From assembly GCF_014697075.1 (NCBI RefSeq), contig NZ_JACJRE010000043.1, positions 1 to 64,000 of the forward strand: a DNA stretch of 64,000 bases, read 5' to 3'. The notes below the pieces were generated by a model that worked only from the letters and a program-made list of their open reading frames with translations, searched no databases and was not told the origin of the DNA. Position 1 is the first letter of the stretch, and each line of letters opens with the position of its first letter. Below are positions 23,300 through 32,092 of the stretch, piece by piece. This DNA is from Tolypothrix sp. FACHB-123. GTDB lineage: Bacteria; Cyanobacteriota; Cyanobacteriia; Cyanobacteriales; Nostocaceae. Position numbers and translations under genes: made by a program.

Positions 23300-23656
23300 A
23301 TGGTTGATAGTAAATCCAAAACACGCACTGTTAATACCACCATTGGTAAGCAGCCTAACATTGGGCCATTTCCATCTGATCAATTAATTCCTTGGGTAGT
23401 GATTTCTGGGGTTTCCTATTATTTATTTCATGGCTTTTTGCGACTTAACTGGATTTGGACTCTAACTCTAGCAACTTGGGGAATTTCGACTTGGTGGGTG
23501 CTGACTGCTAACGGAGCTTGGAGAATTTTATCAAAGTTTTTAGCTATTCCTAATTGGACGCGAGTACGTGTGCTGTATCAACCAATTTTGCAGTCCAATG
23601 CTAAAAAAGGTCAGAAAACAGAAAAACTGCCAACAAATTTGAAATTTAGAAAATAG
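23300..23656 (+). CDS. VirB3-like inner membrane protein
   Basis: A small protein of 118 residues from the ATG at 23300, preceded by GAGG six bases upstream. Residues about 29-72 form two adjacent membrane helices (LIPWVVISGVSYYLFHGFL, WTLTLATWGISTWWVLTANG), followed by a basic tail. Size and topology fit VirB3/TraL, which anchors VirB4. The position between VirB2- and VirB4-like genes agrees. The frame can be extended four codons upstream to a TTG inside the previous gene's stop region. Confidence 0.65.
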   Translation: MVDSKSKTRTVNTTIGKQPNIGPFPSDQLIPWVVISGVSYYLFHGFLRLNWIWTLTLATWGISTWWVLTANGAWRILSKFLAIPNWTRVRVLYQPILQSNAKKGQKTEKLPTNLKFRK

Positions 23657-23945
23657 TCAATCAATTTTGGATTTTAGATTTTGGATTTTAGATTTTAGAT
23701 TAAACCCATGCACGTCACTTGCAACAAGCGCGGGAACCCTTCCACCGCAGTAGCTTTAATTAAAAATTTTCGATGCATGGATTTATTCCACGAATTAATT
23801 CGGGAGCTTGAGACCTGTTGAAATTTTAAATTTTGAATGTTCTCCTGACACAGAGGCTACGCCAACAATCCAAAATTTAAAATCTAAAATCTAAAATTCG
23901 GTCAGGATGGGATATTAGTTAACTTTCCCAAAAGGGTTGACTTAG
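23657..23945. repeat. Dispersed inverted-repeat element inside the T4SS operon
   Basis: Short tandem ATTTTAGATTTTGG-type runs at about 23662-23702 are matched by the complementary CCAAAATTTAAAATCTAAAA run at about 23870-23900. The 170-base interior includes ATGCACG/CGATGCAT-type short inverted motifs and no gene. This resembles a cyanobacterial MITE-like repeat lodged between virB3- and virB4-like genes. A strong ribosome binding site (AGGAGGTGA) for virB4 lies just right of it. Confidence 0.6.
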
Positions 23946-23959
23946 GAGGTGAGATTTCG

Positions 23960-26677
23960 GTGAAGTCGAAAGTTGGTAAGCGCATTGTTGATAATGGGGA
24001 ACGCAAAGTTCGTTTAACACCTCTGGAAGATGCTTTTGCACTAGTTACAATGTTGCAGATTAACCTTCAAGGACGTTCTGTTGGTGCTTACGTACTGCGT
24101 AAAGGTACTAACAACTTTATGATTCACTTTGGGTTTGAGTGTGCTGGGATTCACTCAACGTTGCGTACTGAACAAATTGATCCAGTTTTCGACGCTATTG
24201 AATCGGGCTTGAAAGATTTACCAGAGGGTGAACGACTGACAATACATTTGAGTTCGTTTACTGATGATAGTTTCAGGCAACAACAACTCAAGAATTTGAG
24301 CGATCGCTCACCCAACAAAGAATTACAATATCTCCTGATGGGAGAACGCTGTCGTACTCAAGAACTGACGAAACTCGGCATCCGTAAACCCAAAACCCTG
24401 CGCTTGTACTGTACCTATACAGTAGAACCAGATACCACTGGCACCAGCGATGTCATAGAACAACTGCTCTCAAAACTAGAGCGTTCATGGAAATCTTTCA
24501 CTGGCGAAATTAACGAGTTACAGTTTCTTCGCATTGAACGTCTGCTGCACGCATCGTTTACTGATGGCTTTCAACTTTGGGAACAATTGCTGTCCAACAA
24601 AATGGGGTTAAATGTTCGCCCTTACGATGCTGAAGAACTTTGGACAATTCTCTGGCAACGTTTCAACTCGACTCCACCACGACCAATTCCCCAACTTTTG
24701 ATTTTAGATGAGGAGGGACTGCGCGAAGAAATTTACTCAGAAGTTGCGCCTACTTCCATGTTAATGGAGTCCGAATCATCGATTCCTATTGCAGATCGCC
24801 GTTGGGTGCATCTACTAGACAAATATATTGGAGCGCTAACCTTTGTTGATAAACCTGGCGGTTGGACAGATAAGGAACACCAGATGCGCTATCTTTGGGA
24901 AATTTTATCCAGAGAACGGGTGTATGACACCGAAATTTACTGCCAATTGATGCGGGCTAACGAGACTTTAGTCAAAACCAATATGCAGCGCCTAACTAAA
25001 CAGGCGAATACAAGCGCAGTTTTGGCACATGAAAAAAATTCCGTTGATGTCAAATCTTTAGTCAATATCAAAAAGTCAATTGCTGCTCAGGAAGAACTTT
25101 ATGAAGGTGCTGTTCCCATTCATACTGGGATCGTGTTTTTAGTTTACCGCTCATCCCGTGAAAAATTAGATGAAGCTTGCCGGTATTTGCAATCTTGTTT
25201 TTTGCGTCCAGCCTGGGTAGTCCGCGAAACTGAATATCCTTGGCGGATGTGGTTGCAGACTCTTCCGATAACTTGGGAGCGTTTAATGACTGTTCCCTTT
25301 AATCGACGGCTAGTTTACTTAAGCGGTGAAGTACCTGGGTTTATGCCATTAGTACGAACTCAAGCTAGAGACGATAGGGGCTTGGAACTAATTGCCGAAG
25401 AAGGAGGAACGCCAGTATTTCTCAATTTGTACACCCAGCACAAGAACTTGGGGCTATTCGCTACTACCCGTGCAGGTAAAAGCGTCTTGGCATCGGGCAT
25501 CCTCACCCAAGCTTTAGCGCATGGAATGCCGGTGGTAGCAATGGATTATCCTAAGCCTGATGGCAGCAGTACTTTTACGGACTACACCCAATTTATGGGT
25601 GACGATGGAGCTTACTTTGATATCGGTAAAGAATCAAGTAATTTATTTGAATTGCCGAATTTAGGCTCTCTCCCACCTAAGTTGCAGCAAGAACGATTTG
25701 AGGATTACAAAGAATTCCTAGCGACGGCAATACTGGCAATGGTTGTGGGGACTCGTAGGGGTGTAACCAATGCCTCGCAAACACTTACGGACGCGATACG
25801 TTCCATCATTGCTTTGGCCCTGAAAGCTTTTTTTAACGATGAATTAATCCGCGATCGCTATGCCGCAGCCTACATTAATGGTTTTGGTTCACAAGAATGG
25901 TTGGTAATGCCCACCTTGCAAGATTTCTTAAGTTTTTGTTCTCATGAGCGTTTACAGCTAGATTCTTCAGGGGGCGATATCAAAGCAGCCCTAGAAACCA
26001 TAAAGTTAAGATTGCGATTCTGGCTTTCTAGTAGAGTTGGACAAGCTCTGGCTCAACCTTCCACCTTCCGCAGTGATGCACAGCTATTAATCTTTGCACT
26101 GCGTAACTTATCCAATGACGACGATGCAGCAATTTTAAGTTTAAGTGCTTACAGTGCAGCCCTGCGTCGAGCCTTAGCAGCCCCAGCCAGCGTGTTTTTT
26201 ATTGATGAAAGTCCTATCCTGTTTGAATACGATTCGATTGCCGCACTGGTGGGTAGACTGTGTGCCAATGGAGCAAAAGCCGGAATCCGAGTAATTTTAT
26301 CTGCTCAAGACCCTGATACCATTGCCCAATCTCCAACAGGTGCGAAGATTTTCCAAAATCTAACCACTCGACTGATTGGACGTATCCAACCTACTGCTGT
26401 TGATAGCTTTGCGAACATTTTGAAATATCCCCCAGAAATCATTTCTCGCAACGCTACAGAAAGTTTTTTCCCAAAAAAGGAAGGAGTTTATTCCCAGTGG
26501 CTGCTAGACGATAACGGGATTTTTACTTTTTGTCGCTACTATCCCGCTTTTAATTTGTTGGCAGCAGTGGCAAACAATCCTGAAGAACAAGAGCAAAGAA
26601 CTGCTGCTTTATCTCAGCATTCCGATAAATTTGTGGCTTTGACAGAGTTATCCAAACATTTGGTTGAGACGAAGTAA
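23960..26677 (+). CDS. virB4: VirB4/TraC-type T4SS ATPase
   Basis: The 905-residue protein has a long N-terminal domain (about 1-480) and a C-terminal FtsK/HerA-like ATPase. The Walker A is ATTRAGKSVLASG (about 502-514), the Walker B VFFIDES (about 745-751), followed by an arginine-rich ILSAQDPDTIAQSPTGAK. VirB4/TraC proteins power pilus biogenesis and substrate transfer at the inner membrane. A GTG start at 23960 is preceded by AGGAGGTGA at the expected distance. Length is within family range. It sits directly behind the VirB3-like gene, the conserved order. Confidence 0.88.
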   Translation: MKSKVGKRIVDNGERKVRLTPLEDAFALVTMLQINLQGRSVGAYVLRKGTNNFMIHFGFECAGIHSTLRTEQIDPVFDAIESGLKDLPEGERLTIHLSSFTDDSFRQQQLKNLSDRSPNKELQYLLMGERCRTQELTKLGIRKPKTLRLYCTYTVEPDTTGTSDVIEQLLSKLERSWKSFTGEINELQFLRIERLLHASFTDGFQLWEQLLSNKMGLNVRPYDAEELWTILWQRFNSTPPRPIPQLLILDEEGLREEIYSEVAPTSMLMESESSIPIADRRWVHLLDKYIGALTFVDKPGGWTDKEHQMRYLWEILSRERVYDTEIYCQLMRANETLVKTNMQRLTKQANTSAVLAHEKNSVDVKSLVNIKKSIAAQEELYEGAVPIHTGIVFLVYRSSREKLDEACRYLQSCFLRPAWVVRETEYPWRMWLQTLPITWERLMTVPFNRRLVYLSGEVPGFMPLVRTQARDDRGLELIAEEGGTPVFLNLYTQHKNLGLFATTRAGKSVLASGILTQALAHGMPVVAMDYPKPDGSSTFTDYTQFMGDDGAYFDIGKESSNLFELPNLGSLPPKLQQERFEDYKEFLATAILAMVVGTRRGVTNASQTLTDAIRSIIALALKAFFNDELIRDRYAAAYINGFGSQEWLVMPTLQDFLSFCSHERLQLDSSGGDIKAALETIKLRLRFWLSSRVGQALAQPSTFRSDAQLLIFALRNLSNDDDAAILSLSAYSAALRRALAAPASVFFIDESPILFEYDSIAALVGRLCANGAKAGIRVILSAQDPDTIAQSPTGAKIFQNLTTRLIGRIQPTAVDSFANILKYPPEIISRNATESFFPKKEGVYSQWLLDDNGIFTFCRYYPAFNLLAAVANNPEEQEQRTAALSQHSDKFVALTELSKHLVETK

Positions 26678-26698
26678 ATCTCCAAAAAAGGAGGAGTG

Positions 26699-27418
26699 AT
26701 GATGCACAAAATTAAGCGAGCTACTATTATTGGAGCGATCGCCGTCTCTGCAATTGGATTCACTAGCGCTCAGGCATTTTCATTACCAATTTTTCAAGAT
26801 AGCTCCTCTGCAAGATTCTTCGAGCAATGGCGACAGCAATTGAATCCATTCACTCAAGATGCTTCCTCCCTGGCTCAAAAACTGGAACCTTTAACGAAGT
26901 TCTTAGGTAAAGATTTGCAAGCTGCGATTACGGAAGCAATGGGTGTATTGGGTTTACCAGATGCTAATGCAGCCAGGGAAAAGGCTGAGGATAGTGCAGC
27001 TACTTCAAATAGTGCCATCAATGCAGCTGAACGAGCCACAAATGAAATTGACCGCCAAATTACCCGTACAGAAGCAGATAGTATTCTTAGCAAAGCAGGC
27101 CAACAACACACCAAAGAGCGAATTGAAACAACCCAAAATTCAGTTGCCCAAGTTTATGTAGATGCTAATGCTGCTCAAGATGAAGTTGTCACCCAGAATG
27201 TCATGAAGCGAATTGCTCAACAAAATGTCCAAACCGCAGCAATTTTAGGGGAAATGCGGGCTGATGGATTGAAATTACGGCAGTCTCAAAATTTGGCGAA
27301 CCTCAACTTGACAAATATTTCCCGTTCTTTAGATGGTCAAAAGCAAGCGTATCAGAAACAAACGGTGGATCAGGGGTTTAACAATTTAAGGACAGCAGCC
27401 CAAGCGCGGTTGTTCTAA
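26699..27418 (+). CDS. VirB5/TrbJ-like periplasmic protein
   Basis: The product begins with a signal peptide (KRATIIGAIAVSAIGFTSAQ, cleavage near AQA) and then about 205 mostly helical residues with long coiled-coil stretches (EKAEDSAATSNSAINAAERA, TQNSVAQVYVDANAAQDEV). Helical secreted proteins right after virB4 are VirB5/TrbJ-type minor pilins or assembly factors. Start codons GTG 26696, ATG 26699 and ATG 26702 follow AAGGAGG; ATG 26699 or 26702 gives the best spacing. Confidence 0.6.
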   Translation: MMHKIKRATIIGAIAVSAIGFTSAQAFSLPIFQDSSSARFFEQWRQQLNPFTQDASSLAQKLEPLTKFLGKDLQAAITEAMGVLGLPDANAAREKAEDSAATSNSAINAAERATNEIDRQITRTEADSILSKAGQQHTKERIETTQNSVAQVYVDANAAQDEVVTQNVMKRIAQQNVQTAAILGEMRADGLKLRQSQNLANLNLTNISRSLDGQKQAYQKQTVDQGFNNLRTAAQARLF

Positions 27419-27482
27419 AAGGTAGCCTAATGCCCAAAAAATTTCATTGCCATGCATGAAAAAGGAAGAAGGAGGGCGAAGA

Positions 27483-28499
27483 TTGTTGCAATTATTGAAA
27501 TATGAGTTGATGCTCGCACAAACCCAAACTCCTAATCCAGGGCAAGCAGCTTCCACGATTACTAAAGATGGTGCAGCTGCCAGTGAAGCGATCGCACAGA
27601 CAATGGAAAAACTTTGGGATGACGTACTCGGTGGAGGATTGTACAGTGCGATCGCCTCACTAGGAGTTTTCTTTGCTGTCGGCACTCTGCTGATTTTCAT
27701 TGTCCAATGGACACGGGAAATAGTGGATGGTGATAACTCGAAAGCTTTCTCTGAAATGATTTGGCCCATAGTAGTGATAGTTTTGCTAGCCAACAATGCT
27801 CAACCCCTGGCGATCGCTACTAAAGGATTGAGAGCCATCATTAATCAAACAAACAACACTCTGCTGACAACCACTTCTGCTTCTATCCAACTCCAAGAAG
27901 CATATCAGCAAGTAATGCTCAAGACTGGTAACGCCGATGCCATTCAAGCATTAATTGTCCAGTGCGATGCGATCGCCGATCCAACTCAACAAGCTGAGTG
28001 TTTGCAAAAAGCTTCTGGGCAAGCCCAAGAAATTGAAACTCAAACAGATAATCGCCCCGGTTGGATGAAAGGTATTGGCGAATTATTTAACACCAACATT
28101 TTTCAATTAACTCTACGTGGTTGGTTATTAGCATTTGGTATTGCTTTTCAATGGATTGTTGAAGTTTCCATGCTATTAACTGCACTTTTAGGGCCTTTGG
28201 CTGTGGGAGGTTCATTACTTCCCGTTGGTCAAAAAGCGATTTTTGCATGGTTAACTGGCTTCTTCTCTGTGGGAATGATCAAGCTTTGTTTCAATATTAT
28301 CTCTGGGTTAGTCGCCACAATGGTGCTGAATGCTGATAATAACGACCCCATGATTTTCGCCTTTGCTATTGGTATTCTCGCACCAATTTTATCTGTTGTT
28401 TTGGCTGCGGGTGGCGGTATGGCGATTTTTAGAAGTTTTTCTAGTGTTGCCAGTTTGGGGCTTTCTTCTGTAGTTACCAGATTGGTTAAAAAAGTGTAA
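27483..28499 (+). CDS. VirB6/TrbL-like polytopic membrane protein
   Basis: The start was placed at a TTG (27483) because AGGAGG lies seven bases upstream; longer in-frame starts reach 27447. The protein shows a membrane segment near residues 50-75 (GVFFAVGTLLIFIVQW), another near 90-105, a hydrophilic loop containing a CDAIADPTQQAEC motif, and four or more C-terminal membrane helices (GWLLAFGIAFQWIVEVSMLL, FAFAIGILAPILSVVLAAG). This is the topology of VirB6/TrbL channel proteins. Position between VirB5- and VirB8-like genes agrees. Confidence 0.7.
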   Translation: MLQLLKYELMLAQTQTPNPGQAASTITKDGAAASEAIAQTMEKLWDDVLGGGLYSAIASLGVFFAVGTLLIFIVQWTREIVDGDNSKAFSEMIWPIVVIVLLANNAQPLAIATKGLRAIINQTNNTLLTTTSASIQLQEAYQQVMLKTGNADAIQALIVQCDAIADPTQQAECLQKASGQAQEIETQTDNRPGWMKGIGELFNTNIFQLTLRGWLLAFGIAFQWIVEVSMLLTALLGPLAVGGSLLPVGQKAIFAWLTGFFSVGMIKLCFNIISGLVATMVLNADNNDPMIFAFAIGILAPILSVVLAAGGGMAIFRSFSSVASLGLSSVVTRLVKKV

Positions 28500-28514
28500 C
28501 TAAATTTTCAGTTT

Positions 28515-29315
28515 ATGACTAGTTCAGATCGACATTCCGGCTCAAGAAATGCTAAACACAAACGGTTGAGATTTTTGAATCTTTCTTCTAAAAACATTTC
28601 TACTGGTGATACTTTAGCATTATTTGCAGTAGGCACTTTTAGCTTGCACCTTTTGACTCTGTTCTTACTGTTGCTACTGTATGGTTCCTACTCACAGTTG
28701 AGTAGAAAAGCACCTCCGTCTCTAGTACAATTAGAAACAGGCAAATCAATTAAAGTTGCCTCAATAGGTAGTTTAGAACGTACTCCTCAAGTTATTTTAC
28801 ATTTTGTTTCTGACACAATGACTTTGATGATGAATTGGTCAGGAACGCTACCACCCACTACAGTAGAAGAAGCTGCTAAACCCAAGCCAGATACTGGTAT
28901 AGATATTCGCTCTTCAAGTAACGGAAGTGGTAAAGTAACTTCTTCAGCATGGCAAGCATCTCATGCTTTATCGGAAGACTTCCGCAAAGAATTTTTGCAA
29001 ATACTAGCTGAAATTACACCACCAGCAGTTTTCAAGGGAACAACGCAAGTAGTTTTAGTTCCACTTTCTATTCAACCTCCCATCAAAATTGCTGAGGGTA
29101 AGTGGAAAGTCAAAATGGTTGCTAACCTGAGCATATTTGACCAAGGAAATAAATTGGGAGAAGTAATTCCCTTTAATAAAGAAATCTTCGTACAAGCCGT
29201 TGAAGCTCCTGATATGGCTACAACAAATGATGGATTAGCAGCAGCAATTTATCAGATGCGAGCTAGCGGGTTAGAAATTTATGCAATACGGGATTTACCA
29301 CAGGAGAATTTATAA
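28515..29315 (+). CDS. VirB8/TraE-like inner membrane protein
   Basis: The 266-residue protein has a short cytoplasmic N-terminus, one membrane helix (about 32-57, LALFAVGTFSLHLLTLFLLL) and a periplasmic domain ending in a compact alpha/beta region (WKVKMVANLSIFDQGNKLGE), compatible with the NTF2-like fold of VirB8/TraE. The stop overlaps the start of the VirB10-like gene (TAATG at 29313-29317). It probably bridges the inner-membrane platform to VirB9/VirB10. Sequence identity to named VirB8 proteins is not obvious by eye. Confidence 0.6.
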   Translation: MTSSDRHSGSRNAKHKRLRFLNLSSKNISTGDTLALFAVGTFSLHLLTLFLLLLLYGSYSQLSRKAPPSLVQLETGKSIKVASIGSLERTPQVILHFVSDTMTLMMNWSGTLPPTTVEEAAKPKPDTGIDIRSSSNGSGKVTSSAWQASHALSEDFRKEFLQILAEITPPAVFKGTTQVVLVPLSIQPPIKIAEGKWKVKMVANLSIFDQGNKLGEVIPFNKEIFVQAVEAPDMATTNDGLAAAIYQMRASGLEIYAIRDLPQENL

Positions 29316-31090
29316 TGCCTGAGCATCAAAATGGTAAAACACCTATAAATGTTCTTGAATTAGAAGAAAACCCTACTACGGCTAACCAAAAATATGAACA
29401 AGAGTTCAATGAACAATTTGATGATGAATGGGATGAAGAAAGTCTGGCGCGATTACTCGGTTATGTATATCCTGCGGTAACTTCAACAACTTCTTCCGAA
29501 GTGAATGAACATGAAATAACTTCAGAAGAAGTTGAACATACCGAAAATCAAGCTGAAGTATCTTCGCCAAATGTAGTAGCACCCCATGAGTTATTTGATG
29601 ACCCACAATTAGGTAAAACACAACAAAATTTCTCCACTAATCCATTTTCTAAATTTGGTGTTGTAGGCTTGGGATTGTTTGTGATATTCGGTGTAGGAGC
29701 TACTTTTTTAAATATCATTATTTCCGGTAGACCAAAAGCTGCACCAAAAATTGTGGAGCAAGGTTCTGCCCAGCCTACAGTAGAACTTGCAGATAACATA
29801 AAACCCCAAGAAGTAGAAACAGGGAAACTAAAAGCAGAATTGGCGTTAGGAAGTCAAGTTGAAAAAATCAAATCTTTAGAAAGTTCCAAAAGTCCTAAAA
29901 CTTCTGTAGCCAAAGTGCGTAACCAAACTAAGGATGAGTTAAATAAACGAACTACAGTCAAACAGACTCCACCTGATGTGCGTCCATTACCAATTTCTCG
30001 TCCAGTTCCAGTTGCTTATGTCCCTCGTCAAACAACACCAAGAGAATATTATTCGCCTCGTTTTACAACAGTTTCTCGGCCTCAACCACCTGTAAGTAAA
30101 GTGCCAGTAAATACCACAAGCACAATACCAATATCGCCTCATACAAACCAATCTACCGACCCAATGCAACAATGGGCGGCAATTAATAGATTAGGAAGTT
30201 ATGGCAGTAGTGAAATTGCGACTAACAATGAATTGGCAACCAAAACTTACGAACAACCAAATAATAGTGCTGTAGATACTGTTACGAACAGACAAGGAAA
30301 TTCACCAATAATAATTCCTCGTGCCACCCCAGTTTTAGCTGTTGCTAACACAATTGTGGAAACTGCTGATTCTCTAGAACCACTCTACACAGAAGAAAAT
30401 GCAATTGTTACAGGTGTACCTGTGCGACAACTAACAGTGGGCGCAACTGCATCTGGAAAGTTAATTACTCCGTTAATTTGGGGTGAACGTTCAACTAATA
30501 ATATTGATGCAAAATCAGTGGCTCCGGCTCAAAAAGACAAGTTTATTGTCCAGCTTGTTGAACCACTAACCGAAGAGGATGGTTTTGTTAGCTTACCAAA
30601 AGGTACTCAAATTGTTGTCCATGTACGAGACATTGAGGAATCAGGATTTGTGCAGCTGGAAGCAACCCAAATTGTGATGGATGGTAAGGAGTATGTGCTG
30701 CCACCAGGAGCAATTACTATTCGCGGCAACTCCGGCCGTCCATTAATGGCATCAAAGTCGAATGATAAAGGTGGCGAAATTGCTTCACGAGATGCAGAAA
30801 CATTCGTAGTTGGTTCTTTGGCTAAAGTGGGCAAGGTACTCAATCAACCTCAAGACGAACAATACTCAACTTCCACTGGGTTTGGTGGTACAACAACTTT
30901 TTCTTCCACCAGGCGAGGTGGCCCTAATATCTTGGGTGCAGTTTTGGAAGGAGGATTTGAACCTCTGACTGAACAAATTTTAGAACGAAATAAGCGATCG
31001 CTAAGAGAAATCGAACAACGAAAAACAATTTGGTACGTCCGTGCAGGCTCAGATATTCAGGTTTTTGTCAACCAATCTTTTCAATTTTAA
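29315..31090 (+). CDS. VirB10/TraB-like T4SS scaffold protein
   Basis: A cytoplasmic acidic N-terminus is followed by one membrane helix (about residues 113-137, FGVVGLGLFVIFGVGATFLN), a Pro/Thr/Ser-rich periplasmic linker (about 200-330) and a C-terminal TrbI/VirB10 beta-barrel region with KLITPLIWGE, GFVSLPKGTQIVVHVRDIEE and VLPPGAITIRGNSGRPLMAS. The end, DIQVFVNQSFQF, is typical of the family. VirB10 spans the envelope and gates the outer pore. It is translationally coupled to the VirB8-like gene. Confidence 0.8.
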   Translation: MPEHQNGKTPINVLELEENPTTANQKYEQEFNEQFDDEWDEESLARLLGYVYPAVTSTTSSEVNEHEITSEEVEHTENQAEVSSPNVVAPHELFDDPQLGKTQQNFSTNPFSKFGVVGLGLFVIFGVGATFLNIIISGRPKAAPKIVEQGSAQPTVELADNIKPQEVETGKLKAELALGSQVEKIKSLESSKSPKTSVAKVRNQTKDELNKRTTVKQTPPDVRPLPISRPVPVAYVPRQTTPREYYSPRFTTVSRPQPPVSKVPVNTTSTIPISPHTNQSTDPMQQWAAINRLGSYGSSEIATNNELATKTYEQPNNSAVDTVTNRQGNSPIIIPRATPVLAVANTIVETADSLEPLYTEENAIVTGVPVRQLTVGATASGKLITPLIWGERSTNNIDAKSVAPAQKDKFIVQLVEPLTEEDGFVSLPKGTQIVVHVRDIEESGFVQLEATQIVMDGKEYVLPPGAITIRGNSGRPLMASKSNDKGGEIASRDAETFVVGSLAKVGKVLNQPQDEQYSTSTGFGGTTTFSSTRRGGPNILGAVLEGGFEPLTEQILERNKRSLREIEQRKTIWYVRAGSDIQVFVNQSFQF

Positions 31091-31266
31091 ACACTCATTA
31101 CTCTTTCAAGGTATACCCCCACAATTACCCAGAGAGCATAAAAATCTTATCCCTTCTGCTCTCTATGTTGAAAGAAGCAACAGGCAAGAGTCATGAATTA
31201 TTTTTCTTGTCTCCCTTGTCCCTTTTTTATTGGGACTGCTTTAACCCAGCACATAATTTACTCAGT

Positions 31267-32082
31267 ATGAATTCGATGAAAGTTTTTCTGCAAAATTTGA
31301 CTTTAACTGCTTCCATCTATACTGTGCTAACTTTTGCTACTAGCCTTCTACCAGTAGTTGCAGGTGAAACATCTCGTTCCAGCCAAACTCCTCAAGGACT
31401 GCGACGTATTTCACAGGATACAGCCACTGGGCAGAGTGGAAGTGAAATACCTCTAATTGAATTATCGCCGGGGTATGGAGTCAATATTTCCTTTATCTCC
31501 AGTGGTGAGATAGTAGAGAAAGTTTGGTTAGATAATCCAGCGATCGCTTCTCTTGATGTTGATGGTTGTTTGTCAGGCTTGGGACGTGAATGTAACTCTC
31601 CAGGGGCAACAGTATTACATCTGCGACGGATCAACCCAATAGATATACCGCAGTTGCCGAAGATGAATAGCAGCTTGCTGACAGTAGTAGCAAAAGGTAA
31701 CTCTGGGCGGCGAGTGTATTTATTTCGGGTCGCTACAGCTAATGCAAAACCCAAATATCACACAATCGAGGTTACACCTCACACTCAAGAACAACCTGAA
31801 ATTAGAGAACTTCTACCACATTATCAAAATTTACAAGCTATAAGTCGGGGTCTGGAAATTGCCCAAAAACAACGTTTAATTTCGCCTGAATCGCCCTTGT
31901 GGCAGCGAATAAAAAACTTTTTAACAAATGTGAAGTCAGGAGAATCAATATCTAATGCTGCCCGGAAAGCTGGCATTACTTTGCAGCTAGTTAATCGGCT
32001 GATAGAACTGGGACAAACTACTCCCGTTAATACTTTAAGGCAGCGTTTAGTAAATCAATCAAATTACTCAAATAAGATTTGA
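31267..32082 (+). CDS. VirB9/TraK-like secreted protein
   Basis: The start at ATG 31267 (or 31276) was chosen because it opens a signal peptide (LQNLTLTASIYTVLTFATSL, cleavage near VAG). The longer frame from 31030 overlaps the VirB10-like gene. The next 120 residues (IPLIELSPGYGVNISFISSG, VEKVWLDNPAIASLDVDG, GATVLHLRRINPIDIPQLP) are beta-rich and resemble the TraK/VirB9 N-terminal secretin-like domain. A C-terminal helical part ends with NAARKAGITLQLVNRLIELG. It lies directly behind VirB10. Two Cys in the middle (DGCLSGLGREC) may form a disulfide. Confidence 0.6.
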   Translation: MNSMKVFLQNLTLTASIYTVLTFATSLLPVVAGETSRSSQTPQGLRRISQDTATGQSGSEIPLIELSPGYGVNISFISSGEIVEKVWLDNPAIASLDVDGCLSGLGRECNSPGATVLHLRRINPIDIPQLPKMNSSLLTVVAKGNSGRRVYLFRVATANAKPKYHTIEVTPHTQEQPEIRELLPHYQNLQAISRGLEIAQKQRLISPESPLWQRIKNFLTNVKSGESISNAARKAGITLQLVNRLIELGQTTPVNTLRQRLVNQSNYSNKI

Positions 32083-32092
32083 AATTAAGGCA

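Noticed and set aside
31030-31266. N-terminal extension of the VirB9-like protein
   Set aside because: It overlaps the 3' end of the VirB10-like gene, has no homology character, and would bury the signal peptide internally.
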